Part shown: one piece after another, positions 25,871 to 33,610 of the stretch
How positions within the stretch are numbered: position 1 is the first letter of the stretch
Layout of the letters: each line of letters starts with the position of its first letter
NCBI GenBank assembly: GCA_016342495.1
Contig: JAEIOG010000056.1
Location: forward strand, 1 to 33,681
DNA: 33,681 nt
Direction: 5' to 3'
DNA from: Phycisphaerae bacterium
Lineage (GTDB): Bacteria; Planctomycetota; Phycisphaerae; Sedimentisphaerales; SM23-30
Made by a program: the position numbers and the translations under genes
The notes under the pieces: generated by a model
What the model was told of the DNA's origin: nothing
What the model saw: the letters and a program-made list of their open reading frames with translations, nothing else
Database searches by the model: none

Positions 25871-27454
25871 ATGAATAAAATAAATCTAATAAATATTATG
25901 ATGTTGGTTGCCTTTTTCGGGGCTATTGTGGTTGCAAATATATCGGTGGATGATCCGGTATATCAGCGGTTGGCGCAGAAGTATCCGGAGCTTAAAAAGC
26001 CGGATGGTATACAGCAGCTTGATTGGCGAATTTTTTTACGGTCTTATGATGAGTATTTGGAGGCTTCAAAAACTCCATTGGTATTTCATGGGCAAGTTGT
26101 TGATCAGGATGGCAAGGGGGTTGCTGGGGTATTGCTTCAAACTGAATATGTGAAATATGAACCGATTGATGTTATTAAAATTGATAAGCGACGTGATTAC
26201 CCTATGCATGAACAGCAATGGATTTATCAGGAAATAGAGACAGATGCTGAAGGGAAGTTTGAGATTGATATGTCTAGTTCATTATGGCTTAAAATCGCAT
26301 TTGGGGATACTGAAGAATATTGTCTGCCGAATCAGAAAAAAGTTTTTAGCTTTAATTATAAGGAAGTTCGAAAAGGCAAATATATAGGCAATGCGGATAG
26401 CCCGGTGGTATTTGACTTATGGAAATATTCTGGAGATTGGCCTTATCTTGTAAAGTATTCTGGTTTTAAATCGAGATTAGGATGGAAAAAAGGGGATGGA
26501 CTGATTTATTTTGATCTTGTTAATCGCAAGAGATCATTAGAGAAGCCTCAGCAGTATGATTTTACCATAGAAGTTGATATGGATAATAATAGTATCGAAA
26601 TGAGTGTTCCAGAGGGAGGCGTAACAGACGCTAAAACGCTGTTTCCTTTTCGTGCACCGGATGTGGGCTATGTTCAGAATAGAACTTTTGTGGTAAGAAA
26701 TACAAGATTAAATGATAGTGGCAAAAGCAATATATATGTTAAGTCGAGAGTGGGTTTATGCCATTCTTATCTGGAATTGTCATACAGATTTTACGGTGAT
26801 GAATGTATAGTCGGTGCAGCAGTGGTTCTAAATCCCAATCGAAGTACAAATCTGGAAGATATTAATTATAAAGTTAGGCATGATAGCGATTCAATACCAA
26901 AGGTTGCGGGTAAGCTATATAAAACTTATCCGGATTTAGTAAAGCCTGAAGGAATGCCAGATTCTCGCTGGATAAGTAAACTTGCAAGTATCAAAGAAGA
27001 AATGGAAATGAATAAACCTATTGATTTCTATGGCAGAATAGTTGACCGTGATGGTAAGTCAATATCTGATGTTCAAATTAATGCTTCTTATAAGATGGTT
27101 GACCTTGAATTGGTCAAGGCCAGTATCAGCAATCCTGACCTTAAAGAGCCTAAGTACAAATCAGGACAAGTGAAAACCAAAACAGATGAAAATGGTATTT
27201 TTGTTATTAAGGATATTGAATGTTATTATTTGGGACTTGAACCATCCAAGCCTGGCTATAGTTTCGGTTACGACAATGATCTAACCCGGGTAGAACTTGG
27301 CATGATCATATCACAAGCTATGACTGATGGAAGGCTTGATAAGCAGCGAACCAGTTATGAACATCCAGTAGATTTTGAGGTTTCTCTAATAAAGAATCTT
27401 CCAAAAGATACGAAGGAGCCAGAGAAACCTCGCGGTGGTGGCTGGTTTGATTGA
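25871..27454 (+). CDS. Exported repeat protein, single A-B-A unit (paralogue 2)
   Basis: This 527-residue exported protein has unknown function. The signal peptide (about 1-22) ends in VVAN, and the next residues ISVDDPVYQRL are identical to paralogue 1; 32 bases here (25938-25969) match 22882-22913 exactly. A domain: VFHGQVVDQDGKGVAGV near 71 to about 165. B domain: from VFDLWKYSGDWP (about 177) to VLNPNRSTNLED (about 318). Second A domain: IDFYGRIVDRDGKSISDV near 384, with TKTDENGIFVIKDIE. The C-terminus carries an extra charged, Pro/Gly-rich tail ending RGGGWFD, absent from the paralogues. The gap to paralogue 3 is 47 bases, so cotranscription is likely. Confidence 0.78.
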   Translation: MNKINLINIMMLVAFFGAIVVANISVDDPVYQRLAQKYPELKKPDGIQQLDWRIFLRSYDEYLEASKTPLVFHGQVVDQDGKGVAGVLLQTEYVKYEPIDVIKIDKRRDYPMHEQQWIYQEIETDAEGKFEIDMSSSLWLKIAFGDTEEYCLPNQKKVFSFNYKEVRKGKYIGNADSPVVFDLWKYSGDWPYLVKYSGFKSRLGWKKGDGLIYFDLVNRKRSLEKPQQYDFTIEVDMDNNSIEMSVPEGGVTDAKTLFPFRAPDVGYVQNRTFVVRNTRLNDSGKSNIYVKSRVGLCHSYLELSYRFYGDECIVGAAVVLNPNRSTNLEDINYKVRHDSDSIPKVAGKLYKTYPDLVKPEGMPDSRWISKLASIKEEMEMNKPIDFYGRIVDRDGKSISDVQINASYKMVDLELVKASISNPDLKEPKYKSGQVKTKTDENGIFVIKDIECYYLGLEPSKPGYSFGYDNDLTRVELGMIISQAMTDGRLDKQRTSYEHPVDFEVSLIKNLPKDTKEPEKPRGGGWFD

Positions 27455-27501
27455 GAATTGTTTTAAATAAGAAGAATAGATTATAAATATTGCGAGAGAT
27501 T

Positions 27502-29001
27502 ATGATTAAAAGAAATATTATTTCCATATTATTGTTATCGTTTTTATTAACAGTATATGTCAATGCTGCCAATGATGGAGCTGATTTGGTTAAGCCTGAG
27601 AAATTAGATGATAAGCTGTGGAAAGCATTGCTAGGTCAACATGAAAAATTTTCACAAGATTGCGTTCCAGCATTTTTTTATGGCAAGGTTATTGACCAGG
27701 ACGATAAAGCAGTTGTGGGCGTAGATGTTTTAGCTGTGTGGGATAAATATAAATGCGAAGAGATTCAGTCAATAGTGCACACCATAGCGAATGATAAGGG
27801 TAAATTTAAAGGCGATGGTGATTATGTGTTTTTTGAAGATAAAGCTGAAACTATAAAAACTGATGTCAATGGTTGTTTTAAGGTGGAAATGGGGCAAAGC
27901 CATGGTCTGGTGTTAAATGTGAAAGATAAAAGATATTTGCCGCCATTGAATAATCGAGCCTTTAGCTTTGCCAAACATCGATATAGATATAAGCTAAATG
28001 AATCTACTGCTGATAATCCAACAGTTTTTAAAGTATGGAAATTATCTGGAGAAAAGCATTGTTTGATAAGAAATGAATTTGACTTTAATAATAGTAAGAT
28101 AGAAAAATTATATATTGATTTGTTTAATAAAACAATCGAGAGTGAAAAGCCTGACCAATATGATTTTTCGATAAAATATGATGTCAATAGTAAGAATTAT
28201 TTATTTGAGTTCCCTAATGGCGGTATTGTTGAAATGTCATCTGATTCTGAATTTCCTTTTAGGGCGCCAGAAAATGGATATCAGGCAAAATATACATTGA
28301 CGCCTGATTCTAAACTAATTAGGCGATATTTTTATGCTAAGTCAAGAGATGGCCAATATTATAGTTCTTTATATATTAATTTGCAGCCTGGCCGTGGTGC
28401 TCAAAGACCAAGTTTGCAAATTATGAGCGTTTTGAATCCTGATGCATCAAGAAATCTGGAAGATCGGCTGAGCAAATCTTATAATGTGACGGGATATATG
28501 GAAAAAGTTACTTCGCTCTATGAATTGCAACATGATTTTCCTGACAAGAAAAAACCTGCTGATATTGGCCTTAAAGAATGGGAAAGTTTATTGTATCGTG
28601 AATCAATTATTATAGCAAATGCAAATCAAATTGAATTTCATGGTAAAGTATTAGATACAAATGGGGTGGCGGTCTCTGGCGAGAAAATAAGGATTTCATA
28701 TAAATCTTTTAATGAAAATTATCGAGAGACATTAGGGAAAATGAGAAAAGAATTAAAAAGGCCATTGAACGAATCAGAATTAAATGATGCTATTTCTCCG
28801 AAGAAGAAATTGGAAGTTGTTACTGATGCAAATGGTTGTTTTGTAGTAAGTGGGATTGAAGGGGAGGAGATGGCGATTATGCCTGATGATGCGAAATATT
28901 TTGTTAATGGGAAGGAATATTTGGTTTTTAAGAAGGATGTTTTGGTGCAGGGGTCATCTGCTAAACATCCGGTTAAATTGGTTTTGAGTGAAAATGAGTG
29001 A
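27502..29001 (+). CDS. Exported repeat protein, single A-B-A unit (paralogue 3)
   Basis: This 499-residue exported protein belongs to the same family. The signal peptide is about 1-22 (LLSFLLTVYVNA). The first A domain has FFYGKVIDQDDKAVVGVDV near 55 and TDVNGCFKVE. The B domain begins VFKVWKLSGEKH (about 175) and ends VLNPDASRNLED (about 315). The second A domain has FHGKVLDTNGVAVSGEKI near 380, TDANGCFVVSGIEG, and ends HPVKLVLSENE. The ATG at 27502 is preceded by GAGAG; a TTG 12 bases upstream is also in frame. The base sequence after its stop (GAGTGAGTTGTGAATAATAG) resembles the start of another paralogue with its ATG changed to GTG, so the array seems to have once continued. Confidence 0.76.
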   Translation: MIKRNIISILLLSFLLTVYVNAANDGADLVKPEKLDDKLWKALLGQHEKFSQDCVPAFFYGKVIDQDDKAVVGVDVLAVWDKYKCEEIQSIVHTIANDKGKFKGDGDYVFFEDKAETIKTDVNGCFKVEMGQSHGLVLNVKDKRYLPPLNNRAFSFAKHRYRYKLNESTADNPTVFKVWKLSGEKHCLIRNEFDFNNSKIEKLYIDLFNKTIESEKPDQYDFSIKYDVNSKNYLFEFPNGGIVEMSSDSEFPFRAPENGYQAKYTLTPDSKLIRRYFYAKSRDGQYYSSLYINLQPGRGAQRPSLQIMSVLNPDASRNLEDRLSKSYNVTGYMEKVTSLYELQHDFPDKKKPADIGLKEWESLLYRESIIIANANQIEFHGKVLDTNGVAVSGEKIRISYKSFNENYRETLGKMRKELKRPLNESELNDAISPKKKLEVVTDANGCFVVSGIEGEEMAIMPDDAKYFVNGKEYLVFKKDVLVQGSSAKHPVKLVLSENE

Positions 29002-29065
29002 GTTGTGAATAATAGAATATTGTTCTATTGATGTTTTGGGTGTCTGGCAGAAGGTGCAAGTTATT

Positions 29066-29195
29066 GTGTCGCTTTGCGACGTGGTTTTAATCAGCATGGG
29101 CTGAGCCCATCCTACCAGGTTATTTTGGCCTTTCAGGCCATGCTTTGGTATTTGCCTATGGCTTACGGTTAAGGATAGACAAGCAGGATGCTTGT
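29066..29195 (+). repeat. Hairpin cluster including composite repeat copy B
   Basis: Four palindromes follow each other: GTCGCTTTGCGAC (29068-29080), ATGGGCTGAGCCCAT (29096-29110), TGGCCTTTCAGGCCA (29126-29140) and ACAAGC-AGGAT-GCTTGT (29179-29195). The first two with their linker match 19611-19690 in inverted orientation. The cluster separates the paralogue array from the permease gene and could stop or stabilise transcripts. Confidence 0.75.
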
Positions 29196-29228
29196 TGGAC
29201 TTAGTTGAAATAGATTTTGGAAAGAATA

Positions 29229-31268
29229 ATGAATACAAAAGTAATATTAACGATATTGAAAAAAGAACTGCTGGAAACTTTGCGGGATAAGCGGACGCTG
29301 ATTGCTATGATTGGGATACCGATTGTGTTGTATCCGCTGCTGTTTTTGGGGGTGGCCCAGGTGGCGGTGCATGAGCAGGTGAAGTTGCAGAAGCAGAATT
29401 CACGGGTTGCTTTGGTTGGCGATAGCAGCGAGATAATCAAAGGGTGGCTGGCTGAAACTGAAAAGGTTGAGATTGTTGAGACGGAGTCAGCAGAGCAGGA
29501 TCTTAAAAATGGTGATGTTGATGTTATAGTTAAGATCGAAAGTGATATCGATGAGACATTATTAGATAATAAGACGGTGGCAATTAAACTCGATTATGAT
29601 AATACTGTACCTCGCAGTCAAAAAGCAACTAATCGATTAGGTAAAGCAATAAGAGAAAAATCGGCGGAATTATTGAATCAGCGGCTGGAAAAGCAGGGGC
29701 TGGATAAGGAATTTTCCCAGCCATTGAGAACAGAAGTAAATGATATTGCTCCGCCAGCGAAGACGACCGGGTCGATGTTGGGGCGGATATTGCCGATGCT
29801 GATGATTATTATGCTGGGGGTAGGTGCGTTTTATCCGGCGGTGGATTTGACTGCTGGGGAAAAGGAACGCGGGACATTTGAAACATTGCTATCGACGCCA
29901 GCGGCGAAATCGGAAATTGTCTGTGGGAAGTTTTTGGCGGTGTTTGTCTTAGCGATGATAACGGCGATGCTGAACCTGGCATCGATGGGGCTGACAATAT
30001 CATCACAGGTATCAATGATGGCTGGAGCTGAAGGTCAGGGAGTTGGTGGTTTGGATATAAGTTCATTGCAGATAAGCTTTGGCAATATCATGGTATTTTT
30101 TATTGTGCTGCTGCCATTGGCGTTTTTTATCTGTTCGGTAATGATGGGGATTGCGATGCTGGCCAGGAATTTCAAGGAAGCTCAGAATTATATCAATCCG
30201 TTTTATATGATGATTGTGCTGCCAGCGATGTATGCATCGATGCCGGGGGTGGAACTGAATGCGACGACGCAATTGATACCGATTACCAATGTGGCATTAT
30301 TGTTTAAGAAAATGCTGATAGGTGAATTTGTGGCTCAGGAAGTGATAATGGTGCTGTTGAGTACGGTATTTTTTGCGGCATTGGCACTGGTAGGGGCGGT
30401 GGCGATATTCCAGCGGGAAGATGTGATATTAAGCCAGGAAAAGGGGATGCCATTTACATTGAATCGGAAGGCATTTGTGCCATCGCTGCGGCCCACGATG
30501 GGTTTGTCATTTGCGATGTTCCCGATTGCGATGCTATTGTCGTTTTATGTTGGTCAGTATTTACAGACTTGTGATTTTGTCAGCGGGGTGATATTGACTC
30601 AATATGGATTGTATGCGGGGCTGCCGATTGCGATTTTGATATATATCAAGGTGAATGTGAAAGAAACGCTGAGTTTGAAGATGCCAAAGGTTTCGGATGT
30701 GATAGTAGTGCCGTTCATCGCTTTGGCTTCGATAGTATTAGTTAACTTGTATGCGGGGTTACAGGGTAAGTTTATCGAAGTACCTGAAGCTTTTGAAGAA
30801 ATGATGCAAGTAATTTTTGACAAACATAACTTAGGGGTGCTAATATTTGTTGTAGCGGTAACGCCAGCGATATGTGAAGAGATATTGGCTCGAGGCATAA
30901 TAATGGCCGGCTTGAAAGGGCGAATGCCTGATTGGGCGACGATTTTGCTGGTGGGGATGATGTTTGGCGCTATGCATATGGTAATATCAAATATTATCCC
31001 GACGGCATTGCTGGGGATGGTTATCGCCTACCTGGTATTGCGGACTGGCTCGATTTTTGTTGGGATGCTGTTCCATTTTATAAATAATGGATTTAGTGTG
31101 CTGGCTGAGAAAAAAGCATTGCCGGAAGGTTTGATGATTTTTTTGGAGAATATCGAAAAGAGCCAGGGCGGGATGGTTTTGCTGGTTGGTGTGGCGGTGA
31201 TTGTATTTGTGGTTTGTGTGGTGGTGATTGAGGCAGGGCATAGGAAGAAGTTAACAGTGAAAAGTTAA
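29229..31268 (+). CDS. ABC-2 exporter permease fused to CPBP intramembrane protease
   Basis: This protein has about 679 residues. The N-terminal part is a NatB-like ABC-2 permease: cytoplasmic start with ELLETLRDKRTL, first helix, a long extracytoplasmic loop, then five or so helices with the DLTAGEKERGTFETLL motif typical of the family. The C-terminal part (from about 530) is a CPBP (CAAX-type) protease domain with EEILARG (EExxxR), FGAMH (FxxxH) and HFINN (HxxxN), all catalytic or metal motifs present. Such fusions are known; the protease may process or protect against the exported substrate. The ATG at 29229 has GGAAAG upstream; a TTG at 29217 is less likely. Its expected partner is the ATPase at 21755. 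Confidence 0.92.
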   Translation: MNTKVILTILKKELLETLRDKRTLIAMIGIPIVLYPLLFLGVAQVAVHEQVKLQKQNSRVALVGDSSEIIKGWLAETEKVEIVETESAEQDLKNGDVDVIVKIESDIDETLLDNKTVAIKLDYDNTVPRSQKATNRLGKAIREKSAELLNQRLEKQGLDKEFSQPLRTEVNDIAPPAKTTGSMLGRILPMLMIIMLGVGAFYPAVDLTAGEKERGTFETLLSTPAAKSEIVCGKFLAVFVLAMITAMLNLASMGLTISSQVSMMAGAEGQGVGGLDISSLQISFGNIMVFFIVLLPLAFFICSVMMGIAMLARNFKEAQNYINPFYMMIVLPAMYASMPGVELNATTQLIPITNVALLFKKMLIGEFVAQEVIMVLLSTVFFAALALVGAVAIFQREDVILSQEKGMPFTLNRKAFVPSLRPTMGLSFAMFPIAMLLSFYVGQYLQTCDFVSGVILTQYGLYAGLPIAILIYIKVNVKETLSLKMPKVSDVIVVPFIALASIVLVNLYAGLQGKFIEVPEAFEEMMQVIFDKHNLGVLIFVVAVTPAICEEILARGIIMAGLKGRMPDWATILLVGMMFGAMHMVISNIIPTALLGMVIAYLVLRTGSIFVGMLFHFINNGFSVLAEKKALPEGLMIFLENIEKSQGGMVLLVGVAVIVFVVCVVVIEAGHRKKLTVKS

Positions 31269-31280
31269 CAGCGAAAAGTT
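31252..31280 (+). repeat. 14-base tandem repeat over the permease stop codon
   Basis: AGTTAACAGTGAAA is followed directly by AGTTAACAGCGAAA and a partial third unit (AGTTGTT). The stop codon of the permease gene (31266-31268) lies in the second unit, so the extreme C-terminus may have been altered by the duplication. Confidence 0.6.
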
Positions 31281-31337
31281 GTTGGGTTCGCTTTGCCCCG
31301 AATTTTATTAATATGATTTTGGAAGTGAGAGAGTTTT

Positions 31338-31976
31338 ATGAAAAAGATTTATGATATATCGATGAGTTTGGAAAATGATATGCTGATTTATCCTAAGGAT
31401 ATACCTTATGAGAGACAAATGCAGCGGTCGTTTGCCAAAGGTGACAGTTCTAATGTGTCCTGTTTTACCAGCACGGCGCATTTGGGGACACATGTGGATT
31501 CGCCTTTGCATTATGTTAAGGATGGCTATGGAGTAGAAGCGATGCCACTGGATCAGCTGGTGGGGCCGGCAGATGTGCTGGATTGTACGGGACATGCATC
31601 AGTAACGGCTAAGTTGATTGAGCCGATGCTGAAAGATGATACGCAGCGAGTATTGTTCAAAACGGATAATTCGCTTGATTTGAAGAAAAATCCGAAGGGG
31701 CCATTTAATCGGGCGTTTGTATTTGTTTCCGGTTGTGCGGCGAAATTGTGCCTGGAACGCGGGATAAAGTCGGTGGCGATTGATTATTTGAGTATTGATG
31801 AATCAGGGAATCCGGCCAAGTCGGCACATCATATATTGCTGGAGAATAATATAGCGATAATCGAAGGAGTGCTGCTGGCCGACATTGAGCCGGGGCGGTA
31901 TTTTTTGTCTTGTCTGCCTTTGAAAATGGTGGGGGCAGATGGGGCACCGGCGCGGGCGGTTTTGATTGAGATGTGA
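31338..31976 (+). CDS. Cyclase-family metal hydrolase (kynurenine formamidase-like)
   Basis: This 212-residue protein belongs to the cyclase/KynB superfamily. The metal-binding motif H-x-G-T-H-x-D-x-P-x-H is intact (H48, H52, D54, H58 in AHLGTHVDSPLHY). The N-terminus IYDISMSLENDMLIYP and the C-terminal VGADGAPARAVLIEM match the family pattern. Members hydrolyse N-formylkynurenine, cyclic amides or related amide and ester bonds. No tryptophan-catabolism genes are nearby, so the substrate is open. A purine-rich GAGAGAG stretch precedes the ATG. No signal peptide is seen, so it is cytoplasmic. Confidence 0.86.
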   Translation: MKKIYDISMSLENDMLIYPKDIPYERQMQRSFAKGDSSNVSCFTSTAHLGTHVDSPLHYVKDGYGVEAMPLDQLVGPADVLDCTGHASVTAKLIEPMLKDDTQRVLFKTDNSLDLKKNPKGPFNRAFVFVSGCAAKLCLERGIKSVAIDYLSIDESGNPAKSAHHILLENNIAIIEGVLLADIEPGRYFLSCLPLKMVGADGAPARAVLIEM

Positions 31977-31983
31977 TGATATG

Positions 31984-32008
31984 GAGAGTAAGAGAGTAAG
32001 AGAGTAAG
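31984..32008 (+). repeat. Octamer tandem repeat (GAGAGTAA x3)
   Basis: Three consecutive GAGAGTAA units lie between the cyclase and exonuclease genes. The octamer resembles GTGAGTAA at 16712-16741, and a single degenerate unit occurs near 22666. Confidence 0.7.
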
Positions 32009-32012
32009 AGTT

Positions 32013-32064
32013 GGTGTTCGCTTTGCTCACGGTTGTTTTATCAGTGTGGGTATGGCCCATTGTA
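32013..32064 (+). repeat. Composite palindromic repeat, degenerate copy C
   Basis: GTGTTCGCTTTGC, GTTTTATCAGTGTGGG and TATGGCCCAT align with the composite repeats at 29066 and 19690 (minus) with several mismatches. It lies immediately before the ribosome site of the exonuclease gene. Confidence 0.62.
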
Positions 32065-32075
32065 TGGAAAGATAT

Positions 32076-32858
32076 ATGGTTAATAAAAAAGAGATACGGA
32101 TATTGAATTGGAATGTTAATGGTTTGCGGGCGGCGTATCGCAAGGGGTTTATTGATTGGCTTAAAGCTGAGAAGCCCGATGTGATGTGTGTTCAGGAAGG
32201 GAAAGCCCATCTTGACCAGCTGCCAAAGAAGATGATTGAAGTCGATGGCTATGATTTTTATTTGAATAGTGCCGAGCGCAAAGGTTATTCGGGGGTGGCC
32301 AGCTGGTGCGCGATTGAGCCGGTCAGTGTAACCCATGGGTTTGGAATTGAAAAGTTCGATGTGGAAGGGCGGGTGCAAGAGCTTGATTTTGGTGATTTTG
32401 TGCTGTTTAATGTTTATTTCCCCAATGGGGGGGCGTCACCGGAACGGTTGGCCTATAAGATGGAATTTTATGCTGAGTTTCTGGAACATTTGAAGGGATT
32501 GAACCCTAAAAAGAAGAATATCATTGTCTGTGGCGATGTTAATACGGCTCATAAGGAGATAGATTTGGCGAGGCCAGAGGCGAATACTAAAAGTTCTGGT
32601 TTTCTGCCAGAGGAACGGGCCTGGATTGATGAATTGCTGGAAGCGGATTTTTATGATGCGTTTCGGATGTTCGATGAATCAGCGGAAAAATATAGCTGGT
32701 GGGATTATAAGACTAAGTCGCGGGAAAGAAATGTGGGCTGGAGGATAGATTATTTCTTTGTATCTGAAGCGATAAAAGATAAAATAACCGATTGTAAGAT
32801 ATTAGCAGAAGTGCCAGGGTCAGACCATTGCCCAGTAGAACTAACACTAGGCGTGTAG
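32076..32858 (+). CDS. xth: Exodeoxyribonuclease III / AP endonuclease
   Basis: This 260-residue enzyme of base-excision repair cuts DNA 5' of abasic sites and digests 3' ends. Conserved elements are ILNWNVNGLRA (Asn13 and Asn15 region), metal ligand Glu41 in CVQEGK (most homologues have QETK, so Gly-Lys is a small deviation), GYSGVA, NVYFPNG, GDVNTAHKEIDL, WRIDYFFVS and the catalytic His251 in GSDHCPV. The length is standard. I chose the ATG at 32076, with GGAAAG 7 bases upstream; the open frame back to 32046 lies within a palindromic repeat. It should be cytoplasmic. Confidence 0.94.
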   Translation: MVNKKEIRILNWNVNGLRAAYRKGFIDWLKAEKPDVMCVQEGKAHLDQLPKKMIEVDGYDFYLNSAERKGYSGVASWCAIEPVSVTHGFGIEKFDVEGRVQELDFGDFVLFNVYFPNGGASPERLAYKMEFYAEFLEHLKGLNPKKKNIIVCGDVNTAHKEIDLARPEANTKSSGFLPEERAWIDELLEADFYDAFRMFDESAEKYSWWDYKTKSRERNVGWRIDYFFVSEAIKDKITDCKILAEVPGSDHCPVELTLGV

Positions 32859-32971
32859 CCAGCTTGTTCTTGATTGTTGGTGTATTTGTCGCTTCTGTTG
32901 GTCGCTGCGTTTGTATGCTTCGTGCTGGGTATTATGAGTTGGGCAATGTTAAGTAAAAATATAATAGATTG

Positions 32972-33007
32972 CCAAGGGGCCGCTTTTGGCGGACCCTTGC
33001 CACCCGG
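32972..33007 (-). repeat. REP-like palindromic repeat, copy 3 (inverted)
   Basis: CCAAGGGGCCGC, loop TTTT, then GGCGGACCCTTGCCACCCGG is the inverse of the copy at 15869-15905 with very few changes. It lies just upstream of the ArfB-like gene. Confidence 0.8.
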
Positions 33008-33025
33008 GGAATTTAGGTAATGTAA

Positions 33026-33445
33026 GTGTTATATATAAATGAGAATATAAGTATAGCCGATGAGTATTTGGCGTTTAATTTTGTACGCAGTAGTGGGCCG
33101 GGTGGGCAGAATGTCAATAAAGTCAATAGTTGTGCGCAGTTACGTTTTGATTTAGCGGGTTGCGGTGATATTTCTAATGCGGTTCGGCAGCGATTGCTTG
33201 GTATTGCAAGTCGATATCTGGTTGGCAATGGTGAATTACTGATAGAATCGCAGCAATCGCGCAGCCAACATCAAAATCGGCAGATTTGTCTGGATCGACT
33301 CAGGGCGATGATTTTGCAGGCTTTGATTGTGCCAAAGAAGCGCAGGGCAACTAAGCCAACCAAGGCGGCTAAGCAACGGAGACTGGATGCAAAGAAAAGA
33401 AGGTCGGCAATAAAGCAGAATCGTAGCGGGAAAATAGATTATTAG
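33026..33445 (+). CDS. arfB: Peptidyl-tRNA hydrolase ArfB-like release factor
   Basis: This 139-residue protein should rescue stalled ribosomes by hydrolysing peptidyl-tRNA. The GGQ catalytic motif is at 26-28 in SSGPGGQNVNK. The C-terminal tail, rich in Lys and Arg with KPTKAAKQRRL, is the ribosome mRNA-channel-binding extension that defines ArfB (YaeJ) rather than a full RF1/RF2. The start is a GTG with AGG upstream. Other small GGQ proteins exist, but the tail favours ArfB. Confidence 0.9.
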   Translation: MLYINENISIADEYLAFNFVRSSGPGGQNVNKVNSCAQLRFDLAGCGDISNAVRQRLLGIASRYLVGNGELLIESQQSRSQHQNRQICLDRLRAMILQALIVPKKRRATKPTKAAKQRRLDAKKRRSAIKQNRSGKIDY

Positions 33446-33463
33446 TACAGATTGGAGTTATGG

Positions 33464-33610
33464 ATGTTGATGAGATTTATTTGTTTGGTGATGTTGTTTT
33501 GCTCGGGCTGTTCGATGGTTGGCCAGAAAGCGGAAGTGGAATATATTGGGCACCGAGGGGCATCATTTGATGCACCTGAAAATACGCTTGCGGCAGTGGA
33601 ATTGGTGTAA
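33464..33610 (+). pseudogene. Glycerophosphodiester phosphodiesterase, cut after about 47 codons
   Basis: The preserved part has a lipoprotein signal (LFCSGC, Cys about 16) and then YIGHRGASFDAPENTLAAVE, the unmistakable start of the GDPD catalytic barrel (His-Arg-Gly and the PENT motif). It stops at TAA 33608-33610, three bases into what looks like an IS21-family end beginning at 33606. The rest of the 250 or so residues must lie beyond the insertion. The intact gene would hydrolyse glycerophosphodiesters at the cell envelope. Confidence 0.85.

Noticed and set aside
32046-32075. Upstream start for exonuclease III
   Set aside because: The added codons come from a palindromic repeat, and GGAAAG precedes the ATG at 32076.
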